From positions 186,001 through 250,000 of the forward strand of contig NZ_JAAQOM010000008.1 in the NCBI RefSeq assembly GCF_011682055.1: a stretch of DNA of 64,000 bases, given 5' to 3'. The translations under genes and the position numbers were made by a program. This DNA comes from Telluria antibiotica (GTDB taxonomy: Bacteria > Pseudomonadota > Gammaproteobacteria > Burkholderiales > Burkholderiaceae_D). Positions within the stretch are counted from its first letter, which is position 1, and every line of letters begins with the position of its first letter. Shown here in pieces: positions 35,150 through 44,074 of this stretch. The notes below the pieces were generated by a model, which was given only the letters and a program-made list of their open reading frames with translations, was not told the DNA's origin and searched no databases.

Positions 35150-37257
35150 TCGCTCGCCCAACGGCAGGCCGGATGCCCCGGTCTTCACTGCCCACCATGC
35201 TGGCCCGCCGGCTGCTCCCGGCCGCGCTGGCCTTGCTGCTGTCCGGCTGCGCCGCGCAGATGGCGTATCGCGAAGGGAACGAGCTCGTCGCGCAGGACAA
35301 GGTCGAGGCCGGGCTCGTGAAATACCAGGAAGCGCTGGCCGTTGACCCGGCCAACGTCGCCTACAAGACCGCGTTCCTGCGCGCGCGCGACACCGCGACG
35401 AACCGCCTGCTGCCGCAGGCCGACCGTGAACTGGCCGGCGGCAAGGCCGACCTGGCCGTGCAGGACTACCGGCGCGTGCTGGCGATCGACCCCTTGAACG
35501 AGCGCGCGCGCGCCGGCCTGCGCCAGGTCGACGCCGACCGCCGCCACGGGGTCTTGATGACGGAGGCGCGCGCCGCCATCGAACGCAAGGACTACGAGGC
35601 GGCGAAGGCGAAGCTGTCCGCGATCCTGACGGAGCGCCCCACGTACGATCCGGCGCGCGACCTGCTCGCGGTCGTGAACGAAAAGATCGAGGCCGCGTCG
35701 CCGGAGGCCGCGCTGACGGCCGCGTTCCGCTCGCCGATCAGCCTGGAATTCCGCGACGCCCCGCTGAAGCAGATCTTCGAAGTGATCGCGCGCCACTCGG
35801 GCCTCAACTTCCTGTTCGACAAGGACGTCAAGACGGACCAGCGCGCGTCGGTCTTCCTGAAGAACAGCACGGTGGAAGCGGCCGTCTATTACCTCTTGAT
35901 GACGAACCAGCTGGAACGCCAGGTCATGGATGGCAACACGATCCTGATCTACCCGAACATCGCGGCCAAGCAGAAGGAATACCAGGAGATGACGGTGAAG
36001 ACCTTCTACCTGGCCAACGCGGAAGCCAAGAACATCGCCAACACGTTGAAGACGATCCTGAAGTCGCGCGACGTGGTGGTGGACGAGAAGCTGAATCTCG
36101 TGATCCTGCGCGACACGCCGGAAGCCGTGAAGGTGGCGTCGCAGCTGGTCGCGCTGCAGGACGTGCCGGAGGCCGAGGTGATGCTGGACGTCGAGGTGCT
36201 CGAGGTGCAGCGCAACCGGCTGCTCGACCTGGGCATCGACTGGCCCACGAGCCTGTCGTTCACGCCGCTGGCAACGGCGACCGGCGCCGCGATCACCGTG
36301 GACCAGCTGCGCCACCTGAACGGCAAGACGATCGGCGTGACGGGCGTCGCCGGTTCCGTCACCGCGAGCAAGACGGACGGCGATTCCGACACGCTGGCCG
36401 CGCCCCGCATCCGCGTGCGCAACAAGGAAAAGGCCAAGGTCGTCATCGGCGACAAGCTGCCGACGATCACGACGACCATCTCGTCGGGCGTGGGCGGCTT
36501 CGCGTCGGAGTCCGTCAACTACGTCGACGTGGGCCTGAAGCTGGACGTCGAGCCCACCGTCTACCTGAACAACGAAGTCGGCATCCGCATCTCGCTCGAA
36601 GTGAGCAACCTCGTGGACACAGTCACGACGAAGGGCGGCACGACGGCGTACCGCATCGGCACGCGTTCCGCGTCGACGATGCTGCAGCTGAAGGACGGCG
36701 AGAACCAGGTGCTGGCGGGCCTGATCAAGAACGAGGACCGGTCGAGCAGCACCAAGCTGCCCGGCATCGGCGACTTCCCCATCCTCGGCCGCCTGTTCGG
36801 CAGCCAGCAGGACACGCGCAACAAGACGGAGGTCGTGCTGTCGATCACACCGCACCTGATCCGCAACGTGCAGCGCCCGCCGGCGTCCACGTCCGAATTC
36901 AGCGCCGGCACGGAAGCCAGCTTCCGCCGCCGCCCCGACTCGGGTGGGCGCGGGACGGTGCAGATGCCGGGGCAGGGCGTGCGGCCGAGTGCCGCGCCCG
37001 TACCGAACACGCTCGCGCCGCTGCCGGTCACGCCTGCGCCGGCGCCCGCGCCGGGCGGGATGGTGCCGGCCACCAGCGTCGGCGGCACCGCCACCCTGCC
37101 GTCCGCGCCCCCGTCCGTGCCGCCGTCCGACCTGCCGGTGGCGCCGCCGGTCCAGATCACGCCGCTGCCGCCGCCGGACGTGACGCCGATGCCCCAGCCT
37201 GCGCCGACACAAGCTCCCGTGCCCGCGGGCCGCGCGGCCTTTCCGAACCAGCAATGA
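35146..37257 (+). CDS. gspD: Secretin (GspD/PilQ family) with N-terminal TPR-like domain and lipobox
   Basis: A 703-aa outer-membrane channel subunit. A lipoprotein signal (LALLLSGC) is followed by ~150 residues with tetratricopeptide-like repeats (VAQDKVEAGLVKYQEALAVD, LAVQDYRRVLAIDP). Then come an STN/N0-like domain (~195-260), N1 domains (~270-340), the secretin core (~370-600; VPEAEVMLDVEVLEV, VEPTVYLNNEVGIRI, GENQVLAGLIKNEDR) and a Pro-rich tail. Start uncertain: TTG 35146 overlaps the previous stop and follows GGAG by 7 bases; ATG 35173 or 35197 would give shorter signal peptides. Confidence 0.9.
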   Translation: MIARPTAGRMPRSSLPTMLARRLLPAALALLLSGCAAQMAYREGNELVAQDKVEAGLVKYQEALAVDPANVAYKTAFLRARDTATNRLLPQADRELAGGKADLAVQDYRRVLAIDPLNERARAGLRQVDADRRHGVLMTEARAAIERKDYEAAKAKLSAILTERPTYDPARDLLAVVNEKIEAASPEAALTAAFRSPISLEFRDAPLKQIFEVIARHSGLNFLFDKDVKTDQRASVFLKNSTVEAAVYYLLMTNQLERQVMDGNTILIYPNIAAKQKEYQEMTVKTFYLANAEAKNIANTLKTILKSRDVVVDEKLNLVILRDTPEAVKVASQLVALQDVPEAEVMLDVEVLEVQRNRLLDLGIDWPTSLSFTPLATATGAAITVDQLRHLNGKTIGVTGVAGSVTASKTDGDSDTLAAPRIRVRNKEKAKVVIGDKLPTITTTISSGVGGFASESVNYVDVGLKLDVEPTVYLNNEVGIRISLEVSNLVDTVTTKGGTTAYRIGTRSASTMLQLKDGENQVLAGLIKNEDRSSSTKLPGIGDFPILGRLFGSQQDTRNKTEVVLSITPHLIRNVQRPPASTSEFSAGTEASFRRRPDSGGRGTVQMPGQGVRPSAAPVPNTLAPLPVTPAPAPAPGGMVPATSVGGTATLPSAPPSVPPSDLPVAPPVQITPLPPPDVTPMPQPAPTQAPVPAGRAAFPNQQ

Positions 37258-37733
37258 ACGCACGGCGCCCGCGCGGCTTCACCCTGATCGAGCTGCTCGT
37301 CACCCTCGCGATCCTGGCCCTGGTCGGGACCTTGGTGGTGCCGGTGGCCCAGGTCGCGCTGCAGCGCCGCCACGAACAGGAGCTGCGCACGGCGCTGCGC
37401 GAGATCCGCGCCGCCATCGACGCGTACAAGAAGGCCGGCGACGAGGGCCGCGTCGCGCGCGCGGCCGGCGCCAGCGGGTATCCGCCGAAGCTGGAGGTGC
37501 TCGTCGATGGCGTGCCGGACCAGCGCAGCCCGAAGAAGGCGAAGATCTATTTTCTGCGTCGCCTGCCGCGCGACCCGTTCAACGGCAACGCCGACCTGAA
37601 GGACGCCGAGACGTGGGGCAAGCGCAGCTACGCGAGCGAGCCGGACGAACCGAAGGAAGGGGACGACGTGTACGACGTCTACTCGACTTCAAGCAAGGTC
37701 GGGCTGAACGACATCCCCTACAGCCGCTGGTGA
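37254..37733 (+). CDS. Type II secretion-type pseudopilin
   Basis: A 159-aa prepilin with cleavage motif RGFTLIELLVTLAILALVG at about residue 7 (Glu5 kept). The soluble part has LRTALREIRAAIDAYKKAGD and LPRDPFNGNADL, close to the GspG layout. It overlaps the secretin stop as ATGA. It is probably a second GspG-like or minor pseudopilin; exact subtype not resolved. Confidence 0.85.
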   Translation: MNARRPRGFTLIELLVTLAILALVGTLVVPVAQVALQRRHEQELRTALREIRAAIDAYKKAGDEGRVARAAGASGYPPKLEVLVDGVPDQRSPKKAKIYFLRRLPRDPFNGNADLKDAETWGKRSYASEPDEPKEGDDVYDVYSTSSKVGLNDIPYSRW

Positions 37734-37737
37734 GCGC

Positions 37738-38130
37738 ATGACTTCGACACCGACCATGACCCGCAAGCGGGGCTTCACCCTGATCGAACTGCTGGTGGTG
37801 CTGGGCATCGTGGCGCTGCTGCTGACGCTCGCGGTGCCGCGCTTCTTCCCGAAGATCGACAGCACGAAGGAGACGATCCTCGCCGAGAACCTGCGCAATA
37901 CGCGCGCCGTGATCGACCAGTTCCACGGCGACACGGGGCGCTATCCGGACTCGCTGCAGCAACTCGTCGACAAGCGCTACCTGGCGACGCTGCCGTACGA
38001 CCCGATCGCCGAAAGCGACGCGACCTGGGTCATCGTCCCGCCCGAGGGCGACGACAAGGGTGGCGTGTACGACATCCACAGCGGCGCACCGGGCAACGGC
38101 CGCAACGGCAAGCCGTATGCCGAGTGGTGA
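37738..38130 (+). CDS. Type II secretion-type pseudopilin
   Basis: A 130-aa prepilin. Cleavage motif KRGFTLIELLVVLGIVALL at about residue 11, Glu5 kept. The body includes NTRAVIDQFHGDTGRYPDSL and LPYDPIAESDATWVIV, again GspG-like and short. It lies 4 bp after the previous pseudopilin stop. Together with gspG and 37254-37733 the operon encodes at least three Glu5-containing pseudopilins. Confidence 0.85.
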   Translation: MTSTPTMTRKRGFTLIELLVVLGIVALLLTLAVPRFFPKIDSTKETILAENLRNTRAVIDQFHGDTGRYPDSLQQLVDKRYLATLPYDPIAESDATWVIVPPEGDDKGGVYDIHSGAPGNGRNGKPYAEW

Positions 38131-38134
38131 CGCC

Positions 38135-38860
38135 ATGCGGGCGCGCCGCGACAGGGGCTTCACCTATCTCGGCCTCGTGATCCTCGTGACGGTGATCGGC
38201 CTCGTCGGCGCGGCCACGCTGAAGATCGACGCGCTGCTGCGCCGGGCCGCGGCCGAGGAGGAGCTGCTGGACATCGGCGCCGCGTTCGGCGAAGCGCTGC
38301 GCACGTATGCGGAGGCGACGCCGAAGGGCCAGCCGGCGCAGCCGCCGACGCTGAAGGAATTGCTGAAGGACCCGCGCTTTCCCGGCGTGCGGCGGCACCT
38401 GCGCAAGATCTTCGTCGACCCCATGACGGGCAAGGCCGAATGGGGCATCGTGTGGACGAACCCGGGCGAACGCAGGGGCGTCGTCGCCGTGTACAGCCTG
38501 TCGACGGCGAAGCCGCTGAAGATCGGAAATTTTGACGCGCGCTTCCCCGGGTTCGAGAACAAGGAGCACATCTCGGACTGGAAGTTCGCGTCGACGGGAA
38601 TGACTGTGGTGCAGGGGCCGACGTTCGCGCGGGAGACCCCGGGGCAGGCGCTGCCGAATGGTGTGCCGACGGGACAACCGTCGCTGTTTCCCGCGCCCGG
38701 CGGCACGCCATTCGATCCGGCGCGCCCGGGCGGCGGACAGCCGCCCGCGCCCATTTTGTTGCCTGAGGCCATGCCGCCGCCGGCCAGGCCTCCCGAGGCC
38801 ATGCCGTCGCCCGTGCCCGGCGAGCCCGCGCCGCCGCCATCCGAGGACGCCGGCCGCTAG
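38135..38860 (+). CDS. Atypical pseudopilin lacking Glu5, with proline-rich tail
   Basis: A 241-aa protein with an N-terminal prepilin-like segment RGFTYLGLVILVTVIGLVG: the position after GFTYL is Gly rather than Glu5. The core (~30-160) resembles other pseudopilin bodies (FPGVRRHLRKIFVDPMTGK). The last ~75 residues are Pro/Gly-rich and probably disordered. Loss of Glu5 is known for tip-located GspK, so a tip role is possible. It is the last gene of the secretion operon; murJ is convergent 10 bp downstream. Confidence 0.78.
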   Translation: MRARRDRGFTYLGLVILVTVIGLVGAATLKIDALLRRAAAEEELLDIGAAFGEALRTYAEATPKGQPAQPPTLKELLKDPRFPGVRRHLRKIFVDPMTGKAEWGIVWTNPGERRGVVAVYSLSTAKPLKIGNFDARFPGFENKEHISDWKFASTGMTVVQGPTFARETPGQALPNGVPTGQPSLFPAPGGTPFDPARPGGGQPPAPILLPEAMPPPARPPEAMPSPVPGEPAPPPSEDAGR

Positions 38861-38870
38861 ACCCGTCCCG

Positions 38871-40415
38871 TCACTTGGCGCGGCGCATGAAGTGGCGCGG
38901 ACGGAAGCCCAGCGCCAGCAGCGCGGCGAAATAGACGACCGCGCTCGCGCCGATGATGAGGAACAGCGCACCGGCGCGCAGCAGCGGATGGGCGCGCAGC
39001 GCGGCCCAGTCGAGCTGCGCCTGGCTGAACCACGCCACGGCGCCCATCAGCGCGACGGCCGCGACGACCTTCAGGAAGAACGGCAGCCAGCCGGCATGCG
39101 GCACGTAGATCGCGCGGCGGCGCAGTCCCGTGAACAGGAAACTCGCGTTGATGCAGGCGCCGAGGCCGATCGACAGCGCAAGGCCCGCCACGCCCAGCAC
39201 GGGCACGAACACGAGGTTCATCAACTGCGTGGCGATCAGCACGCCGATGGCGATTTTCACGGGCGTGCGGATGTCCTGGCGCGCATAGAACGCGGGCGCG
39301 AGGATCTTGACGAGGATGATGCCGAGCAGGCCTGCCGCATACGCCATCAGCGGCGCGGTGGCGGCCGTCACGGCGTGCGCGTTGAAGGCGCCGTAGTTGA
39401 AGAGGGTGGCGATCAGCGGCTCGGCCAATGCGGCGAGGCCGACGGCGGCCGGGAGCGCGAGCAGGAACGTCAGGCGCAGGCCCCAGTCGAGCAGGGCGGA
39501 GTATTCGACGGGGTCGCCGTCCGCGTTCGCCTTCGACAGGCTGGGCAGCAGCACGGTGCCCAGCGCCACGCCCAGCATGCCGGTCGGGAATTCCATCAGC
39601 CGGTCGGCGTACTGCAGCACGGAGACGCTGCCGGCGCCGAGGCGCGACGCAATGTTCGTGTTGATGAGTAGGCTGATCTGGGCGGCCGACACGGCGAACA
39701 CGGCGGGGCCCATCTTCTTGAGGATGCGGCGCACGCCGGGGTCGGACAGGCCCGCGAGGGGGTTGAACGACAGCCGGGGCAGCATGCCGATGCGCTGCAG
39801 TGCCGGGATCTGGACGCCGACCTGCAGCACGCCGCCGACCATCACCGCGACGGCCATCGAATAGATCGGCACGTCGAAATACTTCACCATGAACAGCGAA
39901 AAGAAGATCGACGACAGGTTCCACAGCACGGGTGTGAACGCCGGAATCTTGAATTCGCGCCAGGTGTTGAGTACCGCGCCCGCCAGCACGACGAACGACA
40001 TGCACAGGATGTACGGGAACATCAGGCGGGTCATGACGACGCCGGCGTCGAATGCGGCGCCCTTGAGACCGCTCGCGATCACGTACAGGACGATGGGGGC
40101 CCCGATGATTCCGAGGATGCTGGTCGCCAATGTGGCCCACACGAGGGTGTTCGCGACGTGGTCGACGAGGGTGCGGGTGGCGGCGTCGCCTTTCTGGCTC
40201 TTGTATTCGGCTAGGATCGGCACGAACGCTTGCGAGAACGCACCCTCGCCGAACAGGCGGCGCAGCAGGTTGGGCAGGCGGAAGGCGATGTTGAAGGCGT
40301 CGGTATAGTCGCTGGCGCCGAAGGCACGGGCAAACAGGGAATCGCGCAACAGGCCGGTGATACGGGACAGCATCGTCATGCTCGAGATGGCTGCCAGGGT
40401 CTTGAGTAGGTTCAT
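38871..40415 (-). CDS. murJ: Lipid II flippase MurJ
   Basis: A 514-aa inner-membrane protein with about 14 helices, of the MVF/MurJ family, moving lipid II for peptidoglycan synthesis. Recognised by the N-terminus MNLLKTLAAISSMTMLSRITGLLRD, the FRLPNLLRRLFGEGAFSQAF motif and the ADRLMEFPTGMLGVALGTVLLP segment. Its gene is divergent from rpsT, a common betaproteobacterial order. Confidence 0.95.
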   Translation of the reverse strand: MNLLKTLAAISSMTMLSRITGLLRDSLFARAFGASDYTDAFNIAFRLPNLLRRLFGEGAFSQAFVPILAEYKSQKGDAATRTLVDHVANTLVWATLATSILGIIGAPIVLYVIASGLKGAAFDAGVVMTRLMFPYILCMSFVVLAGAVLNTWREFKIPAFTPVLWNLSSIFFSLFMVKYFDVPIYSMAVAVMVGGVLQVGVQIPALQRIGMLPRLSFNPLAGLSDPGVRRILKKMGPAVFAVSAAQISLLINTNIASRLGAGSVSVLQYADRLMEFPTGMLGVALGTVLLPSLSKANADGDPVEYSALLDWGLRLTFLLALPAAVGLAALAEPLIATLFNYGAFNAHAVTAATAPLMAYAAGLLGIILVKILAPAFYARQDIRTPVKIAIGVLIATQLMNLVFVPVLGVAGLALSIGLGACINASFLFTGLRRRAIYVPHAGWLPFFLKVVAAVALMGAVAWFSQAQLDWAALRAHPLLRAGALFLIIGASAVVYFAALLALGFRPRHFMRRAK

Positions 40416-40460
40416 AGCCCGCGATTATAGCTGGGCTATTGCACAAAAACGAACCAGGAT

Positions 40461-40489
40461 TTGCCCAACGATGAAACCTTCGCTATAAT
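40461..40489 (+). promoter_or_regulatory. Sigma-70 promoter of rpsT
   Basis: TTGCCC and TATAAT are separated by exactly 17 bp. The transcript would start near 40496, leaving a leader of about 98 nt before the rpsT ATG. Confidence 0.75.
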
Positions 40490-40593
40490 CGAGGGCTGTA
40501 TTGAATTCTGTTGGCAGACACTCGTTTGGCAGGCACTGGAATGGGCCGGTTTGAATGTTTGCAAACGCAACTTGACCCCGATTAGGAAATTCC

Positions 40594-40860
40594 ATGGCAA
40601 ATACCGCACAGGCGCGCAAGCGCGCTCGTCAGGCAGTTAAGCAAAACGCGCACAACTCGGCCCAGCGCTCGACCCTGCGTACCGCAATCAAGGCCGTCCG
40701 CAAGGCCATCCAGGCTGGCGACAAGGCCGCTGCCTCGCAAATCTTCCAGCAGTCCGTGTCGACCATCGACAGCATCGCTGACAAGAAAATCATCCACAAG
40801 AACAAGGCCGCTCGCCACAAGAGCCGCCTGGCGGCCGCCATCAAGGCCCTGTCGGCTTAA
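40594..40860 (+). CDS. rpsT: 30S ribosomal protein S20
   Basis: An 88-aa basic protein of the small ribosomal subunit, binding 16S rRNA early in assembly. It starts [18 protein letters not shown] and has the [11 protein letters not shown] segment typical of S20. Full family length. It has a consensus promoter upstream and a good terminator downstream, so it is monocistronic. Confidence 0.97.
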   Translation: MANTAQARKRARQAVKQNAHNSAQRSTLRTAIKAVRKAIQAGDKAAASQIFQQSVSTIDSIADKKIIHKNKAARHKSRLAAAIKALSA

Positions 40861-40914
40861 TAATCCGACGGCAACGCCCGCGCGACCGAGGTCGCGCGCC
40901 CGGCGTGGATGAAG

Positions 40915-40946
40915 AACCCGCTCGACGCATGTCCGGCGGGTTTTTT
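40915..40946 (+). terminator. Rho-independent terminator of rpsT
   Basis: Stem AACCCGC/GCGGGTT with an inner GAC/GTC pairing around GCAT, followed by TTTTTTG. It lies 55 bp after the stop codon. Confidence 0.8.
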
Positions 40947-40966
40947 GTTGCCTGGAGCCGGCGTCA

Positions 40967-41197
40967 AATTCGGGGTCAGAGCACGAGTTCGGGGTCAGAG
41001 CACATTGGCGCGACATGTCGCATGGGTATCATCGGCGGCGGCGGCTATCCTGCCGCGCGTCCTAGTGAAGCCGTTGAGTGTCGTGCGTGTCGACGCTGAA
41101 GTGATTTTATCTTTTAGTACATTGCGCACAAAAGTGCTCTGACCCCGAATTCGATATTTAACGTGCTCTGACCCCGAATTCGCTGACCCCGAATTCG
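40967..41197. repeat. REP-like element with GGGGTCAGAGCAC repeats in both orientations
   Basis: Two direct copies of TTCGGGGTCAGAGCAC (40967-40984, 40986-41003) face two inverted copies GTGCTCTGACCCCGAATTCG (41134-41153, 41163-41182) and a partial third (41183-41197). They enclose ~130 bp without a gene. From memory, this motif often flanks REP-associated (Y1) transposase genes in proteobacteria; no transposase is present here, so it may be a remnant or a non-autonomous unit. Confidence 0.7.
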
Positions 41198-41215
41198 GCA
41201 TGAAACCCGACAGGC

Positions 41216-41241
41216 GTAAAAAAGGCAGCCCGCAGGCTGCC
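41216..41241 (-). terminator. Terminator of the Ala/Lys-rich secreted protein gene
   Basis: On the minus strand the stem GGCAGCC/GGCTGCC is followed by TTTTTTACG, 20 bp after the stop codon. Confidence 0.8.
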
Positions 41242-41260
41242 TGGTCGTGCGGCGAAGCGC

Positions 41261-41476
41261 TTACTTCGCTGCTGCCGGTTCGGCCGAAGCGGCTTCGGCG
41301 GCGGCGGCCTTCTTGGCCTTCTTGTGGTGCTTCTTCATTTTCTTCGCGGGAGCGGCAGGCTGCTCGGCCGTGGTCGATGCAGCCGGAGCGGCAGCTGCCG
41401 GTGCCGCGGCCTGGGTGGCGGCGAAAGCGGAAACGGCGAACAGGGAAGCAACCAGGCCAGCGATCAGTTTGGACAT
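41261..41476 (-). CDS. Small exported Ala/Lys-rich protein
   Basis: A 71-aa protein. The signal peptide (MSKLIAGLVASLFAVSAFAA) is followed by a low-complexity mature chain rich in Ala, Pro and Lys (KKMKKHHKKAKKAAAAEAA). Such short basic periplasmic proteins are common in Oxalobacteraceae and usually unnamed; the basic tail might bind acidic polymers, but this is speculation. It has AAAGGAACC before the ATG and a clear terminator after the stop, so it is very likely expressed. Confidence 0.75.
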   Translation of the reverse strand: MSKLIAGLVASLFAVSAFAATQAAAPAAAAPAASTTAEQPAAPAKKMKKHHKKAKKAAAAEAASAEPAAAK

Positions 41477-41601
41477 TTCGGGTTCCTTTAAAGAAGATGG
41501 TGATCCACAACGGTGAATCTGTTCCCTTAACGGTGGCCAAGAATTGCCGGTTGACAGGTTTTCTTCGCGCCTACATTAACTTTTCGAAAGGTTGATGCAG
41601 G

Positions 41602-42177
41602 TTAAATTCCGGCACGATTGGCGCCGACGTCCGCAGCGTCCACTTCCATCCATTCTCCCGGCATCAACGGATGCGTCGCCAGCGAATACGGTCCGATGCT
41701 GGAACGCACCAGGCGCAACGTGGGCAGCCCGACGGCCGCCGTCATCCGGCGCACCTGGCGGTTCTTGCCTTCCTCGAGCGTGATCGCGATCCAGCTGGTC
41801 GGTTTGCCCTGGCGCGTTCGGATCGGGGGATTGCGGGGCCACAGCCACTCCGGTTCCGCGATCAGCGCAGCGCGGCACGGCTTCGTCGTGAAGTCGCCGA
41901 GGTCGATGGGCGCCTGCAGGCGCGCGAGGCTGGCGCGGTCGGCGACGCCCTCCAGCTGCACGAGATAAGTTTTTGCTTCCTTGTGGTCCGGATGGGCGAT
42001 CTGGTGCTGCAGGCGGCCGTCGTCCGTGAGCAGCATCAAGCCTTCGCTGTCGGCATCGAGGCGGCCGGCGGGGTAGATGTTCGGGATGTCGAGGTAGTCG
42101 GCGAGGGTGGGGCGCTCGCCCTCGCGCGAGAACTGGCACAGGACCTGGTAGGGTTTGTTGAACAGGATCAGAGACAT
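41602..42177 (-). CDS. rluE: rRNA pseudouridine synthase, RluE-like
   Basis: A 191-aa member of the RsuA/RluB/E/F family, which modifies uridines in rRNA. Catalytic motif PAGRLDADSEGLMLLTDDG contains the nucleophile Asp. Other signatures are ILFNKPYQVLCQF at the N-terminus and EGKNRQVRRM. It lacks the S4 domain, like RluE. The ATG at 42177 is chosen because the family starts with this beta strand; the frame runs open to 42246 but no good ribosome site is seen for any start. Divergent from icd. Confidence 0.88.
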   Translation of the reverse strand: MSLILFNKPYQVLCQFSREGERPTLADYLDIPNIYPAGRLDADSEGLMLLTDDGRLQHQIAHPDHKEAKTYLVQLEGVADRASLARLQAPIDLGDFTTKPCRAALIAEPEWLWPRNPPIRTRQGKPTSWIAITLEEGKNRQVRRMTAAVGLPTLRLVRSSIGPYSLATHPLMPGEWMEVDAADVGANRAGI

Positions 42178-42309
42178 GGGGAATAGTTTTTGGTGCATAA
42201 TGTCGTGCCAGTGTTGCGTCTTAGACAAGACCGACGACCCGATCACTATTCTAATCTAATGGAGCCCGCAGACCTGGCGTCCCGCCATGCGCCCATTTCG
42301 GAGAACATG

Positions 42310-43563
42310 ATGGTTCAACATATCCAAGTACCTACCGGTGGTCAAAAGATTACCGTCAACGCGGACTTCAGCCTGAACGTCCCCGACCAGCCCGTCATCC
42401 CGTTCATCGAGGGTGACGGCACGGGCGTCGACATCACCCCTGTGATGCGCAAGGTGGTCGACGCGGCCGTGGCGAAGGCCTACGGTGGCCAGCGCAAGAT
42501 CGCGTGGATGGAAGTGTTCGCGGGCGAGAAGTCGACCCAGGTCTACGGCCCGGACGTATGGCTGCCGCCGGAAACGCTGGACGTCGTGCGCGAGTACGTC
42601 GTGTCGATCAAGGGGCCGCTGACGACGCCCGTCGGCGGCGGCATCCGTTCGCTGAACGTCGCGCTGCGCCAGGAGCTCGACCTGTACGTCTGCCTGCGCC
42701 CCGTGCGCTACTTCAACGGCGTGCCGTCGCCGCTGCGCGAGCCGCACAAGACCGACATGGTGATCTTCCGCGAGAACTCGGAAGACATCTACGCCGGTAT
42801 CGAATGGGCGGCCGAGTCGCCCGAGGCGAAGAAGGTCATCGAGTTCCTGACCCGCGAAATGGGCGTGCGCAAGATCCGCTTCCCGGGCACGTCCGCGATC
42901 GGCATCAAGCCCGTGTCGCGCGAAGGCACCGAGCGCCTCGTGCGCAAGGCGCTGCAGTACGCGGTCGACAACGACAAGCCGTCCGTGACCCTGGTCCACA
43001 AGGGCAATATCATGAAGTACACGGAAGGCGGTTTCCGCGACTGGGGCTATGCACTGGCGCAACGGGAATTCGGCGCCGAACTCGTCGACGGCGGCCCGTG
43101 GTGCAAGTTCAAGAACCCGCACACGGGCAAGGACATCGTCGTCAAGGATTCCATCGCGGACGCGTTCCTGCAGCAGATCCTGCTGCGCCCGGCCGAGTAC
43201 AGCGTGATCGCCACACTGAACCTGAACGGCGACTACGTCTCCGACGCGCTGGCGGCCCAGGTCGGCGGCATCGGCATCGCGCCGGGCGCGAACATGTCCG
43301 ACTCCGTCGCCATGTTCGAAGCGACGCACGGCACGGCGCCGAAGTACGCGGGCAAGGACTACGTGAACCCGGGTTCGCTGATCCTGTCGGCCGAGATGAT
43401 GCTGCGCCATATGGGGTGGACGGAAGCTGCCGACCTCATCATCAGCTCGATGGAAAGGGCGATCGCATCGAAGCGCGTCACCTACGACTTCGCGCGCCTG
43501 ATGGAAGGCGCGACGCAAGTGTCGTGCTCGGGCTTCGGCGATGTGATGATCGAAAATATGTAA
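42310..43563 (+). CDS. icd: Isocitrate dehydrogenase (NADP-dependent)
   Basis: A 417-aa TCA-cycle enzyme converting isocitrate to 2-oxoglutarate with NADP. It is nearly co-linear with E. coli Icd: [34 protein letters not shown] (with the regulatory-serine region), [39 protein letters not shown]. Two adjacent ATGs occur (42307, 42310); GGAG spacing and the typical MxQHIxVP start favour 42310. A strong terminator follows. Confidence 0.96.
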   Translation: MVQHIQVPTGGQKITVNADFSLNVPDQPVIPFIEGDGTGVDITPVMRKVVDAAVAKAYGGQRKIAWMEVFAGEKSTQVYGPDVWLPPETLDVVREYVVSIKGPLTTPVGGGIRSLNVALRQELDLYVCLRPVRYFNGVPSPLREPHKTDMVIFRENSEDIYAGIEWAAESPEAKKVIEFLTREMGVRKIRFPGTSAIGIKPVSREGTERLVRKALQYAVDNDKPSVTLVHKGNIMKYTEGGFRDWGYALAQREFGAELVDGGPWCKFKNPHTGKDIVVKDSIADAFLQQILLRPAEYSVIATLNLNGDYVSDALAAQVGGIGIAPGANMSDSVAMFEATHGTAPKYAGKDYVNPGSLILSAEMMLRHMGWTEAADLIISSMERAIASKRVTYDFARLMEGATQVSCSGFGDVMIENM

Positions 43564-43586
43564 TTGCAAACGATTGATGCAAATCA

Positions 43587-43615
43587 AAAGCCCCGTTAAT
43601 AGCGGGGCTTTTTCT
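43587..43615 (+). terminator. Rho-independent terminator of icd
   Basis: Stem AAAAGCCCCG/CGGGGCTTTT with a short TTAATAG loop, followed by a T-rich run. Confidence 0.9.
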
Positions 43616-43828
43616 TTTATCACTCTATATAAGCGCGCATACCGCGGCGACGATAAGCGGGCTAAAGAATATAAGAGGCTGGGACGTTTGATTTGCCACA
43701 TGCAGACGTTTCGCGACGGCAAACGATTGCACATATGCCAACAATGAGCGTCACGACTGGGATGAGGGCGGCGCGGTGCAAGCGCCGAGGATCCGCGCCG
43801 CGCACTGCCGTGCCTGGCGCAGAAAGAA
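43616..43828. other. Intergenic region between icd and the cold-shock gene
   Basis: About 210 bp between two terminators of convergent genes. I see no gene, RNA or repeat here. Confidence 0.6.
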
Positions 43829-43851
43829 AAAAACCCCGCCGCGGCGGGGTC
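43829..43851 (-). terminator. Terminator of the cold-shock gene
   Basis: On the minus strand the stem CCCCGCC/GGCGGGG is followed by a run of T residues, about 20 bp after the csp stop. Confidence 0.85.
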
Positions 43852-43870
43852 TTCTGCTTCCAGAGGGAGC

Positions 43871-44074
43871 TTACGCGCCGACGATGTTGGAAGCTTGCTT
43901 GCCTTTCGGGCCTTGCGTGACTTCGAATTGGACTTTTTGACCTTCTTTGAGGGTCTTAAAACCGTTCATATTGATTGCGGAGAAGTGTGCGAACAAATCC
44001 TCGCCGCCGTCATCAGGGGTGATGAAGCCAAAACCTTTGGAATCATTGAACCACTTAACAGTACCTGTTGCCAT
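43871..44074 (-). CDS. CspA-family cold-shock protein
   Basis: A 67-aa OB-fold nucleic-acid chaperone with both RNP motifs: KGFGFIT and DLFAHFS. It begins [11 protein letters not shown] and ends in NIVGA, full family length. The ATG at 44074 follows GAAGG by 9 bases; upstream extension of the frame to 44152 lies in the leader. It has a consensus promoter ~80 bp upstream, giving a moderately long 5' untranslated region as usual for csp genes. Confidence 0.95.
   Translation of the reverse strand: MATGTVKWFNDSKGFGFITPDDGGEDLFAHFSAINMNGFKTLKEGQKVQFEVTQGPKGKQASNIVGA

Noticed and set aside
40995..41540. 181-codon minus-strand frame across the REP-like element
   Set aside because: Crosses repeats and the opposite strand of a small secreted-protein gene that has its own ribosome site and terminator.
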